Of a stretch of DNA of 64,000 bases, positions 54,341 to 63,617 are shown one piece after another. Under the pieces are notes generated by a model. It ran no database searches. It was not told the origin of the DNA and was given only the letters and a program-made list of their open reading frames with translations. Source of the DNA: an uncultured Propionimicrobium sp. (GTDB lineage Bacteria; Actinomycetota; Actinomycetes; Propionibacteriales; Propionibacteriaceae); assembly GCA_946221385.1 (NCBI GenBank), contig CAMIGX010000003.1, positions 124,001 through 188,000 on the forward strand. Reading direction: 5' to 3'. Both the position numbers and the translations under genes were made by a program. Each line of letters opens with the position of its first letter. Position 1 is the stretch's first letter.

Positions 54341-55330
54341 ATGTATTGTGCCCGCTGTGGCACGCCGTTGGAGGCGAGCGAACGGACCTGCGCGCACTGC
54401 GGCGCTGACCTGACCGCTGTCGGCGGCATCAGATTGACCGACCCACGCGCCTCGGCGGCCCCATTCGCTGGCGACTCAGCCGCAACTGCCTCAAGCGAGG
54501 ACGCCAACCAGGCGCCGAGCCGCAATCCAGCCGAGCCCGAAACCCGTGACGAATACGCAGACTATGACGCGCCAGTCGATCCGTGGTCGATCGGACAGTC
54601 TGGCGCGGCAGCGGCTCGCGACGACGCCCAAACCGCCACCGGCGAAGATCGCCCAGCCGATCAAGAATCAGCTGGCGAGGCTGACACGATCGGTGGTGTC
54701 CCAGTGGTCGGCGGCTCGACTCAGCACGTCCCTAGCCAGCCCCGGCCGGCAGCAAAGCCGCAAACAATGACGGCAGATGACAGCCCAGCGAAGACTGACG
54801 CCGAAGCCCGCAATGCGCAATGGGCACGCATGCTCGGCGTCGACATGGCTAAACCTGCTGGGCGGACGACCATCGCATTGCTGGTCTTGCTGGTAGCGCT
54901 CGTCGCGATGATGTTGCTGATGGCGAGCTTCATGAACCTCGACCGCATCCTATTTGGCAAGCCAGCTGCGCCAGCGTCTACGGTCTACGTCACTGCCACG
55001 CCTAGCCCGGAGCCTGCTGAGAGCAGCGAGCCAGCCCCCGCGCCGTCCACCGCCGCGAGCACCCCGCCCCCGATCACGGTGCCGAAGACACCCGCCTTAG
55101 GGCCTGACGCGAAGTCTTGCCAGGCTGGGGTCTGGGCTACGCAGCAGACGTCGTGCGAATTCGCCAATGCGGTCGCGGCCAGCATCGACACGAAGATGAG
55201 CGGCACGGCCCAATATGTCGTGCACAGCCCGGTGACCAGGCGCGACTACACCGTCGAATGCACCGCCGCCGAGGGCATCACCTGCGTCGGCATCGACGCC
55301 AATGGTGTCAAGATCTGGATCGCCGCCTAG
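54341..55330 (+). CDS. Zinc-ribbon membrane protein with extracellular C-terminal domain
   Basis: 329 residues. The N-terminal zinc ribbon is MYCARCGTPLEASERTCAHC (two CxxC pairs). A long acidic disordered stretch, one transmembrane helix (TIALLVLLVALVAMMLLMAS, about residue 185) and a Pro/Ser linker follow. The C-terminal domain has four cysteines (KSCQAG, TSCEFAN, VECTAA, ITCVG) and the SPVTRRDY pattern found at the outer ends of many actinobacterial membrane proteins and kinases. The ATG at 54341 has AAGG upstream; an ATG at 54308 is less likely. Function unknown. Confidence 0.8.
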   Translation: MYCARCGTPLEASERTCAHCGADLTAVGGIRLTDPRASAAPFAGDSAATASSEDANQAPSRNPAEPETRDEYADYDAPVDPWSIGQSGAAAARDDAQTATGEDRPADQESAGEADTIGGVPVVGGSTQHVPSQPRPAAKPQTMTADDSPAKTDAEARNAQWARMLGVDMAKPAGRTTIALLVLLVALVAMMLLMASFMNLDRILFGKPAAPASTVYVTATPSPEPAESSEPAPAPSTAASTPPPITVPKTPALGPDAKSCQAGVWATQQTSCEFANAVAASIDTKMSGTAQYVVHSPVTRRDYTVECTAAEGITCVGIDANGVKIWIAA

Positions 55331-55353
55331 GTACGGGCACAAGGTCTAGCGGC

Positions 55354-55854
55354 TCAGATCCGTCCGCTTGGGCGATTGACGTCAACCAATTCGACGCTGG
55401 CCTGTTCGCCCAACTGCTGCCAACTGCCGTCGACTCGAAACTCAGTCAACGTCGACGTCGGATATGAACAGCGCAATTGATCCGCCGCGCCCGGCTGGCT
55501 CGGCCAAGCCAATCGCGCGCCCAGCTGCGGAATCGTCGGCGAGTGGCCGATGACCAATAGCACGTCCACCTCGTCGGGAATCTCCTGAATGCGTTGCAGA
55601 TAGTCCTCGACATCTCCGACGTACAACGCGTCCATGAACTCAGCGTGCACATCGCCCAACTCGAGGCCCTCGAGGGTCTGGCGCGTGCGCACCGCTGAGG
55701 AAGACAAGACATGTTGCACCCCGCGCGCCTGCAGCTCCTGACCGACCTGACGGGTCTGCTGAATGCCCTCGATGGTCAGCTCACGAGCCTCATCGCCCGC
55801 TGGATTGTCGGGCTCGGTCTTCGCGTGCCGCAACAAAAATAATGTCTTGGTCAT
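55354..55854 (-). CDS. SixA-type phosphohistidine phosphatase
   Basis: 166 residues of the histidine phosphatase superfamily. Catalytic RHG-type motif LLRHAKTE (Arg9, His10), second conserved SSSAVRTRQT (Arg56) and His104 in VIGHSPTIPQL. The small single-domain size fits SixA. It likely dephosphorylates a phosphohistidine on a partner protein. Convergent with the zinc-ribbon gene. Confidence 0.9.
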   Translation of the reverse strand: MTKTLFLLRHAKTEPDNPAGDEARELTIEGIQQTRQVGQELQARGVQHVLSSSAVRTRQTLEGLELGDVHAEFMDALYVGDVEDYLQRIQEIPDEVDVLLVIGHSPTIPQLGARLAWPSQPGAADQLRCSYPTSTLTEFRVDGSWQQLGEQASVELVDVNRPSGRI

Positions 55855-55912
55855 GCTCTCCAGCTTGACATATTGACCCGAGCTGGCCGGGCGTGCGGGA
55901 CTTTTTGGGTCG

Positions 55913-56938
55913 TCAGGCTTTGCTGGCGACCACTAAATCTCGCACGATTGACGAATCCACACGGTGTTCAAAGTCTCGCCACGGACCTTCGTCACGCGCT
56001 TCTAAGCCCGACGCCCGCAGTATTTCGACGAGCCGTTCACGCGGCAGCCCGAGGATATTCCAGGCGATGCCCAACGCTCCGCCAGGGCGCAATTGCGTCG
56101 CCCAGACGGGGATCGCGGCAGCCAGCAGTTCTTCTGGAGATCGGCTGCGCTTGGCTGACTGCGGAGCCCCCGAGCGGTTGTTGGCCGTCTTGTGCGGATT
56201 CGGACGGTGCGTCGTCGAGCCATGCACGACGCCGTAGGGCGCATCAGTGACGATGATGTCAAACTGCTTCTTGCCGAAGAGTTTTGCTGAGTCAAGCGTG
56301 TCGCCGGTGAACACCGTCATCTCCAATTTCCGCTCCGGCAGCCGAACATTGACATCTAGGCGGCGGCCGAGGCTGCGGCCCTCTCTGCGGACAGGGGAGT
56401 TCGTCGCATCATGCTTATAGCGGCCGCGACGCAAATAGGTCTTGATGAAAGCTTCCAGCGCTTCGACTGAACGCTGCTCAGTTTCCACGCCATAGCCGTT
56501 ATGCCCTAATTGCCAGGCGCTCAATAGCGTCGTACCGCGCCCCGCCATCGGATCAAGCACATCTAGTTGGCCGTCCCCGGCGCTCTGGCTGAGCGTCAAG
56601 GTCAACAGCAATCGAGTGAACGCTTCGTTGGTCTTGCCTTGATATTTGGGGATCGTTACCAGATCGTCGGGGAAGAAATCGCTGTCGCCGACCCCGACGG
56701 GAGCCAACAACTCATCGACCCGACGAAACAGCAGCAGGCCCGTCGATGGCATCACAAATCGCTCAACGCCTTTCGGCTCGGCACGAAATTCGACGGCAGG
56801 GACGCCAGCTAACTGGCTTGGCCGAACGTCTCGGGCCGCTGGCATCGTCAAGCTCAACTCGGCAGCCGCCAATTTCGGCGTCGCCTGGGCGTAGACCCGA
56901 TTAGCTGACGGGGCTTGCACCAAGACGTAACTTTCCAC
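55913..56938 (-). CDS. TRM11/DNA-methylase-like SAM-dependent methyltransferase
   Basis: About 341 residues. The methyltransferase has LDVLDPMAGRGTTLLSAWQLG (motif I) and DIIVTDAPYGVVHG (motif IV, DAPY where DPPY is usual), which points to nitrogen methylation of a nucleic acid. The family is often annotated TRM11-like. I start it at the GTG at 56938, because the family-like sequence begins with YVLVQAPSANR; the frame is open to an ATG at 57007. No restriction gene is near. Target unknown. Confidence 0.8.
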   Translation of the reverse strand: MESYVLVQAPSANRVYAQATPKLAAAELSLTMPAARDVRPSQLAGVPAVEFRAEPKGVERFVMPSTGLLLFRRVDELLAPVGVGDSDFFPDDLVTIPKYQGKTNEAFTRLLLTLTLSQSAGDGQLDVLDPMAGRGTTLLSAWQLGHNGYGVETEQRSVEALEAFIKTYLRRGRYKHDATNSPVRREGRSLGRRLDVNVRLPERKLEMTVFTGDTLDSAKLFGKKQFDIIVTDAPYGVVHGSTTHRPNPHKTANNRSGAPQSAKRSRSPEELLAAAIPVWATQLRPGGALGIAWNILGLPRERLVEILRASGLEARDEGPWRDFEHRVDSSIVRDLVVASKA

Positions 56939-57119
56939 CCGCCTATTGTTGCCTATCGGCTGATGGCGTTCGTCAGACCGCGATCCGATGCCAGCTTCCC
57001 TGAGCATCTCGAATCAGCTCTCAAGGCAACTCGCACCGGGGTATGAAACCTGCGTGAATCATGAAATCCCTAGTCACGACGGAAATGCAGAGTGCTGAAA
57101 TGTGTTAACTGGACCCCGC

Positions 57120-57156
57120 TTAGGCAAACCTGATTAGGCATGGCTAATCTTATCCC
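57120..57156 (+). promoter_or_regulatory. DtxR/IdeR-like iron box on the feoAB promoter
   Basis: GATTAG (57132-57137) and CTAATC (57144-57149) form a perfect palindrome around GCATGG. A second, overlapping half-site pair, TTAGG/CCTGA, lies at 57120-57133. Both resemble the actinobacterial DtxR/IdeR box (TTAGG...CCTAA). TAATCT (57145-57150) is a good -10, six bases before the feoA ATG at 57157, which has no ribosome binding site. feoA is therefore probably leaderless, and bound regulator would block the promoter when iron is plentiful. Confidence 0.65.
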
Positions 57157-57471
57157 ATGCATAACTTGCCCCAAGCCCTGCGCGAACGCGGCGTCGCCTT
57201 CGACGTCAACAAGATCGAGCTCGATCCCGAGCTGGAGAGCTGTTCGATGGCCGAGCTGCCGATCGGCGCTAGCGCGCGCGTCAGTGGACTCATTGGGGTG
57301 GCTGACTTCGTCAACCGTCGGCTCTTCGATCTGGGTTTCCATGAGGGGGCGCACGTCGAATATCTGCGCCACGCGCCGGTCGGCGATCCACTGATTTTCC
57401 GCGTCAACGGGGCGGAGCTCGTCTTGCGACGCGCCGAAGCTAAGCGCATTCTCGTGGTGATCGACCGATGA
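57157..57471 (+). CDS. feoA: FeoA-domain ferrous iron transport protein
   Basis: 104 residues. An N-terminal extension of about 30 residues precedes a FeoA SH3-like domain (LPIGASARVSGL, LFDLGFHEGAHVEYLR, GAELVLRRAEAKRILV). It is a small cytoplasmic partner of FeoB. The ATG has no Shine-Dalgarno sequence and lies at the expected transcription start. Stop overlaps feoB by four bases (ATGA). Confidence 0.93.
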   Translation: MHNLPQALRERGVAFDVNKIELDPELESCSMAELPIGASARVSGLIGVADFVNRRLFDLGFHEGAHVEYLRHAPVGDPLIFRVNGAELVLRRAEAKRILVVIDR

Positions 57472-59402
57472 GCGCTGACCACTGTGGCGGTGCGACGGCG
57501 CTGGTGGACGCCCCCGCCGGCACGACTAAATTCGCGCTCGTCGGTAATCCCAACACCGGTAAGTCGACGCTATTCAATGCGTTGACGGGGCTGCGTACCA
57601 AGGTCGCGAACTATCCAGGCGTCACCGTCTCGCGCTATCTGGGCACCGTCGACTTGGGCGACGGGCAGAAGGCGGTCATCGAAGACCTCCCCGGCACCTA
57701 TTCGCTGGACGCGATCAGCCCCGACGAGCAGATCGTCACCGACGTGCTCACCAAGGATTCCGACACTCCCGACGCGCTGCTGGTCATTGCCGAAGCCACA
57801 AATCTGCAGCTTTCACTGAACCTGCTCGCTCAAGCCCTGCAGACCGAGCTGCCAGCGATGGTCGTGCTGACCTTCGGCGACGAATTGGCCCGCCGCAGCG
57901 GATCGATCGACATGCCCGCGCTGTCTGCGGCGCTCGGCGTGCCGGTGGTCGCCGTCAACGCTGGCAACCGCAACCAATTGATGGATCTGCGCGCCCTGAT
58001 GCGCGACTACGAAAACTGGTCCAAGCCGACGGTGGCGCCGCCCACTGACCCGACCAAGCTACCCGCGTGGATCGATTCGGTGCTGAGCGCTGCGTCCTAC
58101 AAGTCGCCGCAGATCGATGAACGCTCGCGCAAGATCGACGACGTGCTGCTACACCCGGTCTGGGGCAGCGTCATCTTCTTCGCCGTCATGTTCTTGTTCT
58201 TCCAGATGATCTTCACTGTCGCGCAGCCTTTCCAAGGCTGGATCGAAGACGGCTTCGCCTGGCTGAGCGAACAGGTGAGCGCGAATGTCGAAATCCCCTG
58301 GTTGGCCAGTTTCTTAGCTGACGGCCTGATCGGCGGTGTCGGCGGCGTGCTGGTATTCGTGCCGCAAATCGCCTTGCTGTTCTTGATGATCGCGATCTTA
58401 GAGTCGACTGGCTACATGTCGCGGGCGGCGTTCTTGATGGACCGCGTCATGGGCACTGTCGGGCTCGAGGGCCGCGCGTTCGTCTCGATGCTGTCGGGCA
58501 TGGCCTGCGCGATTCCGGCGATCATGTCGACGCGCTCCCTGCCGTCAGCGCGCGACCGACTGACCACGATCATGACGGTGCCGTTGATGACCTGCTCGGC
58601 TCGACTGCCGGTCTATGTGCTGCTGGTCGGCATGCTGGTGCCTGACGAAATCTTCGGACTGCAGGGTGTCGTCATGTTCGGGCTCTATCTGTTCGGTGCT
58701 TTCTTGACGATGACGGCGGCATGGGTGTCGAAGAAATTCTTCGGCGGTCGCGGGCCAGCGTTGCCCTTCTTCATGGAGATGCCGAGCTATCAGCCGCCGC
58801 AATGGCGCAGCGTCGGTACCGCTGTGTGGGATTCGGTCAAGATGTTCTTGACCAAGGTTGGACGCATCATCTTGATCTTGACGATCGCCTTGTGGGCGCT
58901 GGTCAGCCTGCCGTCCTATAGCGATGAGCAGCTGGCCGCAGCCGGCGTCGATCTGGAAGATTCCGCGGCCGTCGCTACCTATCAGATCGACAATTCGGCT
59001 GCCGCAGCCGTAGCAAAGACGGTGCAGCCGGTCTTCGCGCCGCTGGGCTATGACTGGCGGATCACCGCCAGCGTGCTGTCCTCATTGGGCGCTCGTGAGG
59101 TGTTCGTCTCGACGCTGGGCATGTTGGCCTCGGCTGAAGACCCCGAGGAGCCCAGAGCTGAAATGAGCGAGATGGTCTGGTTGGACGGCGAGAAGGCAGG
59201 CGAGCCGCTGTTCACTCCTGACGTGATCGTCTCGCTGCTGTTGTTCTTCGCGATCGCCTTGCAGTGCACTTCGACGCTAGCGGTCATGAGACGTGAGACG
59301 GGCACCTGGAAATGGCCGCTGATCGCGTTCGGTTACATGGGCGCGCTCGCTTGGTTGACGGCCTTCCTAGGAAGGATGATTACCCTTGCCATCATCGGTT
59401 GA
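57468..59402 (+). CDS. feoB: FeoB ferrous iron transporter
   Basis: 644 residues. The N-terminal G-protein domain has G1 GNPNTGKST (26-34), the G2 region NYPGVTV, and G3 DLPGTYSL (73-80). At the G4 position VVLTFGDEL is found, so the usual NxxD is TxxD. The membrane part carries the Gate motifs (MACAIPAIMSTRSL and MTCSARLPVY) and about ten helices. Takes up Fe2+. Followed two bases... in effect immediately by a NifU-like gene on the same transcript. Confidence 0.96.
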   Translation: MSADHCGGATALVDAPAGTTKFALVGNPNTGKSTLFNALTGLRTKVANYPGVTVSRYLGTVDLGDGQKAVIEDLPGTYSLDAISPDEQIVTDVLTKDSDTPDALLVIAEATNLQLSLNLLAQALQTELPAMVVLTFGDELARRSGSIDMPALSAALGVPVVAVNAGNRNQLMDLRALMRDYENWSKPTVAPPTDPTKLPAWIDSVLSAASYKSPQIDERSRKIDDVLLHPVWGSVIFFAVMFLFFQMIFTVAQPFQGWIEDGFAWLSEQVSANVEIPWLASFLADGLIGGVGGVLVFVPQIALLFLMIAILESTGYMSRAAFLMDRVMGTVGLEGRAFVSMLSGMACAIPAIMSTRSLPSARDRLTTIMTVPLMTCSARLPVYVLLVGMLVPDEIFGLQGVVMFGLYLFGAFLTMTAAWVSKKFFGGRGPALPFFMEMPSYQPPQWRSVGTAVWDSVKMFLTKVGRIILILTIALWALVSLPSYSDEQLAAAGVDLEDSAAVATYQIDNSAAAAVAKTVQPVFAPLGYDWRITASVLSSLGAREVFVSTLGMLASAEDPEEPRAEMSEMVWLDGEKAGEPLFTPDVIVSLLLFFAIALQCTSTLAVMRRETGTWKWPLIAFGYMGALAWLTAFLGRMITLAIIG

Positions 59403-59403
59403 T

Positions 59404-60006
59404 ATGACAGCTACTCGTGCGCTCGGTTTCGCCACGCCGATCAGCGCACCGACGACGCACGTCGTCAGCGACGAGATGCACGCCCACACCTGCGATGGGG
59501 TGCGCTGGGCAGTCGTCGGCGAGCAATTGCCGGTCGGCATCCTGCGTGGCGCCGACTGTGAACTCGGCGACTGGCTGGCTGACGGCCGCTTGACGCTGAT
59601 CTTGGTCGAAGCAGCCGGTCTAATGGTGTGGCCAGGGCCCTCGGCGCCCGCTGATTGGGCCCGTCAAGTTCAGACGCTGCTGGCTGACGCATTGCCAAAT
59701 TCTGGACACTGGCACATCGAGCCAGCAGAACACACTTTGTTGACGGTGCTAACAGTCGACGTCATCAGAGGCGAGCTGGCGCCGTTGATCACCGGTCACG
59801 GTGGTGAAGTGCGCGTCAAACGCATCGAAGGCAGGCGCGTCGACGTCGAGCTCGGCGGACATTGCGCTGACTGCACGCTGGCCGATTTGACCTTGAACGC
59901 GCGGCTGCGCGGTGCAGTGGCGCGGCGCTTTGGTGCTGACGTCGAAATCAATGACGTGACCGATCGCCGCCGACGTCAACTGAACTGGTTGAAATTCCCG
60001 CGCTGA
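59404..60006 (+). CDS. NifU C-terminal-domain protein in the feo operon
   Basis: 200 residues. The C-terminal 75 residues are a NifU domain: an HGGEVRVKRIEG strand and LGGHCADCTLADL, the CxxC that binds an Fe-S cluster. The N-terminal 120 residues contain a Cys/His-bearing stretch (EMHAHTCDGVRWAVVG) of unknown fold. The ATG lies one base after the feoB stop (TGATATG). It takes the place of FeoC, a small CxxC-type partner of FeoB in other bacteria; a link between iron uptake and cluster assembly is inferred. Confidence 0.8.
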   Translation: MTATRALGFATPISAPTTHVVSDEMHAHTCDGVRWAVVGEQLPVGILRGADCELGDWLADGRLTLILVEAAGLMVWPGPSAPADWARQVQTLLADALPNSGHWHIEPAEHTLLTVLTVDVIRGELAPLITGHGGEVRVKRIEGRRVDVELGGHCADCTLADLTLNARLRGAVARRFGADVEINDVTDRRRRQLNWLKFPR

Positions 60007-60055
60007 AGCTGTGATGCAGCTGATTAGAAGAATCACAGACTGATCAGAAAATGAG

Positions 60056-60086
60056 AATCGGGCGAGCCTGAACTCGCCCGATTTTG
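60056..60086. terminator. Terminator between the feo operon and ppa
   Basis: A perfect 11-bp stem (AATCGGGCGAG 60056-60066, CTCGCCCGATT 60073-60083) with CCTGAA loop, followed by TTGGTTG on the plus strand (and TCTCATTTTC on the minus strand). It can serve both convergent units. Confidence 0.8.
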
Positions 60087-60182
60087 GTTGCGTGTTGCAG
60101 CGGTCAACCTATCTGACGGCTAGCGGCGCACGTCAGCGCCAACAGCCGCGGACTCAATGTTCGGGCCGTCGACGTCAATAGG

Positions 60183-60749
60183 TCACTGCAAATCGACCTT
60201 GTGGTGCTCGTACGGAGTGCCCTTGGCGCGCTGCCGCGAAGCTTCGATTTCACGTTCTGCTTCCGCCCGGCCGACCCAGGTCGCGCCTTCGACAGACTTG
60301 CCCGGCTCGAGGTCCTTGTAGACGGTGAAGAAGTGCTCGATTTCCAACAGCATGTACTCCGGAATGTCGTCTAGATCATCTAGATAGTCATTACGAGTGT
60401 CAGCGGTCGGGATGCAAAGCACCTTGTCGTCGCCGCCCATTTCGTCTTGCATCTGGAACATCGCGACAGCGCGACATTCGATCAGACAGCCTGGGAAGGT
60501 CGGCTCAGAGACGATGACCATGGCGTCCAATGGGTCACCGTCTTCGCCGAGGGTGCCTTCAATGAAGCCATAGTCATATGGATACTGGGTCGAAGTGAAC
60601 AAGGTACGGTCGAGACGAATACGACCAGTGATGTGATCCATCTCATACTTGTTCTTGGTACCGCGCGGGATTTCCACGGTCATGTCGAAAGTCAGACCTG
60701 CCAGTGGTTTCGCGTCCGTCTTGAAGAAATCGTCGGTCACCGAGAGCAT
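60183..60749 (-). CDS. ppa: Inorganic pyrophosphatase (family I)
   Basis: 188 residues; hydrolyses pyrophosphate. Signature DGDPLDAMVI with three metal-binding aspartates, EIPRGTKNKYEMDH near the N-terminus (Lys and Glu of the active site), YPYDYGFIEGTL, and FFTVYKDLEPGK at the C-terminal side. The ATG at 60749 sits directly behind AAAGG; the in-frame GTG three codons later (60740) has better spacing and may be the true start. Divergent from dacB. Confidence 0.95.
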   Translation of the reverse strand: MLSVTDDFFKTDAKPLAGLTFDMTVEIPRGTKNKYEMDHITGRIRLDRTLFTSTQYPYDYGFIEGTLGEDGDPLDAMVIVSEPTFPGCLIECRAVAMFQMQDEMGGDDKVLCIPTADTRNDYLDDLDDIPEYMLLEIEHFFTVYKDLEPGKSVEGATWVGRAEAEREIEASRQRAKGTPYEHHKVDLQ

Positions 60750-60829
60750 CCTTTGTGAGGAAAGTTTCTAGCTGAATAATGACGTTACCGTCTTTGACGG
60801 CAATTGGTGAACGGCGCGACCAGGAAGCG

Positions 60830-62374
60830 ATGAACTTGTCGAGCGAAAATGACGCAGCAACTGCCAGCGGATCGACCCCAACTGAGCCCGCGGCGCTCGC
60901 CGGCGATGGCTCATCTTCGCCGTCGAGCAGTTCGGCTGCTGTCGAAGTCGCCGCTGCCCGGCGTGGCCGGCGGGCCGGTTGGTGGCTGTTTGGCCTGACC
61001 GTCTTGGCATTGGCGCTGACAGTGGGCGTAGGCACGGTGCCATTAGCCCGTTCGCAAGGCTGGCTGATCTCGGGCGGATCAGCGACGATCTCAGCTGAAC
61101 AATTGCAGCAGCTGCAGCCCCGTCCAGAAGCTGCCGGTCGAGGCGTCATCTCGCCGGTGCAAACGGTGCCGGCGACCAAACGCGCTGACGGAGCCAAACT
61201 CAGCGCATGCATCAACGCGGTCCCGCCCGCGCTGCCGGGTAGCTATGGCGGCGCGGCCGCCAATCTCGGCGGCGGCGAACTTGGCTATGCGTCAAATGCA
61301 GACCAACCACTGATGCCTGCTTCGACGATGAAGTTTTTGACCAGCACCGCAGCCCTGGAAGCCATCGAGCCGAGTTCACAGTTTCGGACCCGTGTCGTCG
61401 CTCAGAGCGTCGACGGCGTGACGACGGTGACGTTGATCGGCGGCGGCGATCCGTTGTTGGCTAGTGATGCGCAGTCCCATCCGTGGGCGGCTTGGGTGAA
61501 ATTGCCGACGCTAGTTGACCTGGCTGCCCAGACCGTCAGCGCGCTGCAGGCTCAGGGGATCGCCCAGGCGCGGGTCAATTTCGACGATTCGCTGTTTGTC
61601 GGTCCGTCCTGGCATCCGACCTGGCACGCTGAAGACCGCGCCTGGGTCGCCCCGGTCACCGCGTTGGCCGTCGACTTGGGCAATCCCGCTGGACTAGATC
61701 ACGTCAAGGATCCCTCCGAGGCGGCGGCGCGGGTATTCGTCAAGCAATTGACTGCTGCCGGGCTCCAAGTCGACGGTGACCCTACGCGAGCCGCTGCCAG
61801 CGGCAGCGCGACGCAAGTCGCAGAGGTCTTGTCGGTCTCGCTGCTGTCGATCATCGAAGAGCTGATGGCGATCTCTGACAATTACGTCACCGAAGTGGTC
61901 GCCCGGCAGCTCGCCTTGACGCTGGGCAAAGAAGCGTCGTTCACTGGCGCTAGTCAAGCTATTGAGCAGCAGCTGCGAGCCCTCGGGCTATGGGCTGACG
62001 GTCAGATCATCGCCGACGGGTCTGGTCTGTCGGAGGCCAATCGGATCACGGCACGCACATTGACCCGGGCCATGCAACTGGCAGCTTCGTCGCCGCGACA
62101 AGCCCATTTGATCGGCACCTTGCCCACCGCGGGCGCGACTGGCACCATGATGCGTCGTTTCGGCGACGACCGAGCCGCTGCCGGACGTGGGATGGTGCGC
62201 GCCAAGACCGGCAGCTTGGACGGTGTCTCTTCGCTGGTCGGCTATAGCCCGTCCAAGGACGGCGCATTAGTCGCGTTCGCCTTCATCGGCAATGGCATGC
62301 CAAGGAATCAAGACCAGCGGCCGTGGTTTGACCAAGTGAGCGCGGCGATCGCTGCTTGTGAGTGCGGCGAATGA
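60830..62374 (+). CDS. dacB: D-alanyl-D-alanine carboxypeptidase/endopeptidase (PBP4, DacB type)
   Basis: 514 residues, peptidase family S13. A cytoplasmic N-terminus of about 45 residues and an uncleaved signal anchor (AGWWLFGLTVLALALTVGVG) place it outside the membrane. SxxK is STMK (Ser165, Lys168), SxN is SDN (349-351) and KTG begins at Lys459. It trims peptidoglycan stem peptides. AGGAAGCG before the ATG at 60830 fixes the start; the frame is open to 60779. tilS follows about 100 bases later. Confidence 0.93.
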   Translation: MNLSSENDAATASGSTPTEPAALAGDGSSSPSSSSAAVEVAAARRGRRAGWWLFGLTVLALALTVGVGTVPLARSQGWLISGGSATISAEQLQQLQPRPEAAGRGVISPVQTVPATKRADGAKLSACINAVPPALPGSYGGAAANLGGGELGYASNADQPLMPASTMKFLTSTAALEAIEPSSQFRTRVVAQSVDGVTTVTLIGGGDPLLASDAQSHPWAAWVKLPTLVDLAAQTVSALQAQGIAQARVNFDDSLFVGPSWHPTWHAEDRAWVAPVTALAVDLGNPAGLDHVKDPSEAAARVFVKQLTAAGLQVDGDPTRAAASGSATQVAEVLSVSLLSIIEELMAISDNYVTEVVARQLALTLGKEASFTGASQAIEQQLRALGLWADGQIIADGSGLSEANRITARTLTRAMQLAASSPRQAHLIGTLPTAGATGTMMRRFGDDRAAAGRGMVRAKTGSLDGVSSLVGYSPSKDGALVAFAFIGNGMPRNQDQRPWFDQVSAAIAACECGE

Positions 62375-62473
62375 TGGCTGCCAATCGCCGCCCTGGTGCG
62401 TTGCAGGCTCGCAGGATTCGAGTTGCACGTGGTCGCCGGTGGGCCCGTGGCGGCCCAGCGATGCTGGCGGCCC

Positions 62474-63550
62474 ATGAGCGAGTGTCCGATGGCTAGACGA
62501 GCGTTGACCGACGATCAGCTCGCGGTCGTGCAGGCTGCCAGATCCGCCCTGCAACGCAGCTTCTTTGACGCTCGCCCCGTTCGAATCGGCTGCTCGGGCG
62601 GCGCCGACTCGATGGCTTTGACGGCCGCCTGCGCCCATCTGGTCGGTCGAGAATTTCTTGGGCTGCCCGTTGAGGTCGTCGTGGTGGATCACGGCTTGCA
62701 AGCTGGGTCTGCTGAGCTGGCTGCTGACGTCGTCAAGCGTTGCGAAGCGCTGGGCTTGTCGGCGCGCGCGGTGCGCGTGGCGGTTGACGTCCACAGCTCG
62801 CTAGGGATGGAAGCTGCAGCCAGGGCCGCCCGCTATGCGGCATTGACTGCGCCGTTCGAGCCACTGTTGGGTCGAGTCGAGCAAGAGTCGAGCGAAGCGT
62901 TGGATGCTGGGTTCGAAGTCGCCGCGTCAGGGTCGTTCGAGGGCGATCTGCTCATCGCGCACAGCTTGGATGATCAAGCCGAGACGGTCTTGTTGGGGCT
63001 CGCCCGCGGCTCCGGGACGCGGTCGCTGGCCGGGATGGCGCCGCTTGGCTGGTTGGACAGCACGCGGGTGATTCGTCCGCTGCTAGGGCTGCGTCGACAG
63101 ACCTTGCGACGCGCAGCCGAGGCCTGGGACTTAGAGATTTGGGACGATCCGCACAACCAGCTCGACGATTTCGCGCGGGTCCGGGTGCGCAACGTCGTGC
63201 TGCCGACCATGGTCGACCAGCTCGGGGCCCAGGTCGTCGCTGCTTTGGCGCGGACCGCCGAATTGGCTCGCGCAGACGCTGACACTTTGGACGCACAGGC
63301 CGCCGACGCTTGCCCAGATCCGTTGCCGACCCGCTTGCCGATCACGGATTTGCGGGGTCGGCCGCCGGCTATCGCCAGCCGTATTGTGCGCCGGTGGCTG
63401 ACCGCTCAAGGCGTCCTCGAGCCCAGCGCTGGTCATATCGCAGCGGTCATGAGCCTGGTCGTCGATTGGCGGGGTCAGACCGGCGTCGACATGCCTGGTG
63501 GGATCCGCGTCCTACGACGCGATGACGCTCTGGTCACCCAGATCCTTTGA
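62474..63550 (+). CDS. tilS: tRNA(Ile)-lysidine synthase
   Basis: About 358 residues. The PP-loop ATPase motif is IGCSGGADSMAL; VVDHGLQAGSAELA and LLIAHSLDDQAETVLLGLARGSGTRSL are the conserved TilS segments. It converts C34 of tRNA-Ile(CAU) to lysidine. The frame opens at 62396; the first good start is the ATG at 62474 (or 62489). Lies between dacB and hpt as in other actinobacteria. Confidence 0.94.
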   Translation: MSECPMARRALTDDQLAVVQAARSALQRSFFDARPVRIGCSGGADSMALTAACAHLVGREFLGLPVEVVVVDHGLQAGSAELAADVVKRCEALGLSARAVRVAVDVHSSLGMEAAARAARYAALTAPFEPLLGRVEQESSEALDAGFEVAASGSFEGDLLIAHSLDDQAETVLLGLARGSGTRSLAGMAPLGWLDSTRVIRPLLGLRRQTLRRAAEAWDLEIWDDPHNQLDDFARVRVRNVVLPTMVDQLGAQVVAALARTAELARADADTLDAQAADACPDPLPTRLPITDLRGRPPAIASRIVRRWLTAQGVLEPSAGHIAAVMSLVVDWRGQTGVDMPGGIRVLRRDDALVTQIL

Positions 63551-63617
63551 GCTGCCCAGGTCAATCGCTTGATCGGACGGCCTGTGAGCGCGGGTCCATG
63601 CGCGTAGGCTGGAGCAT

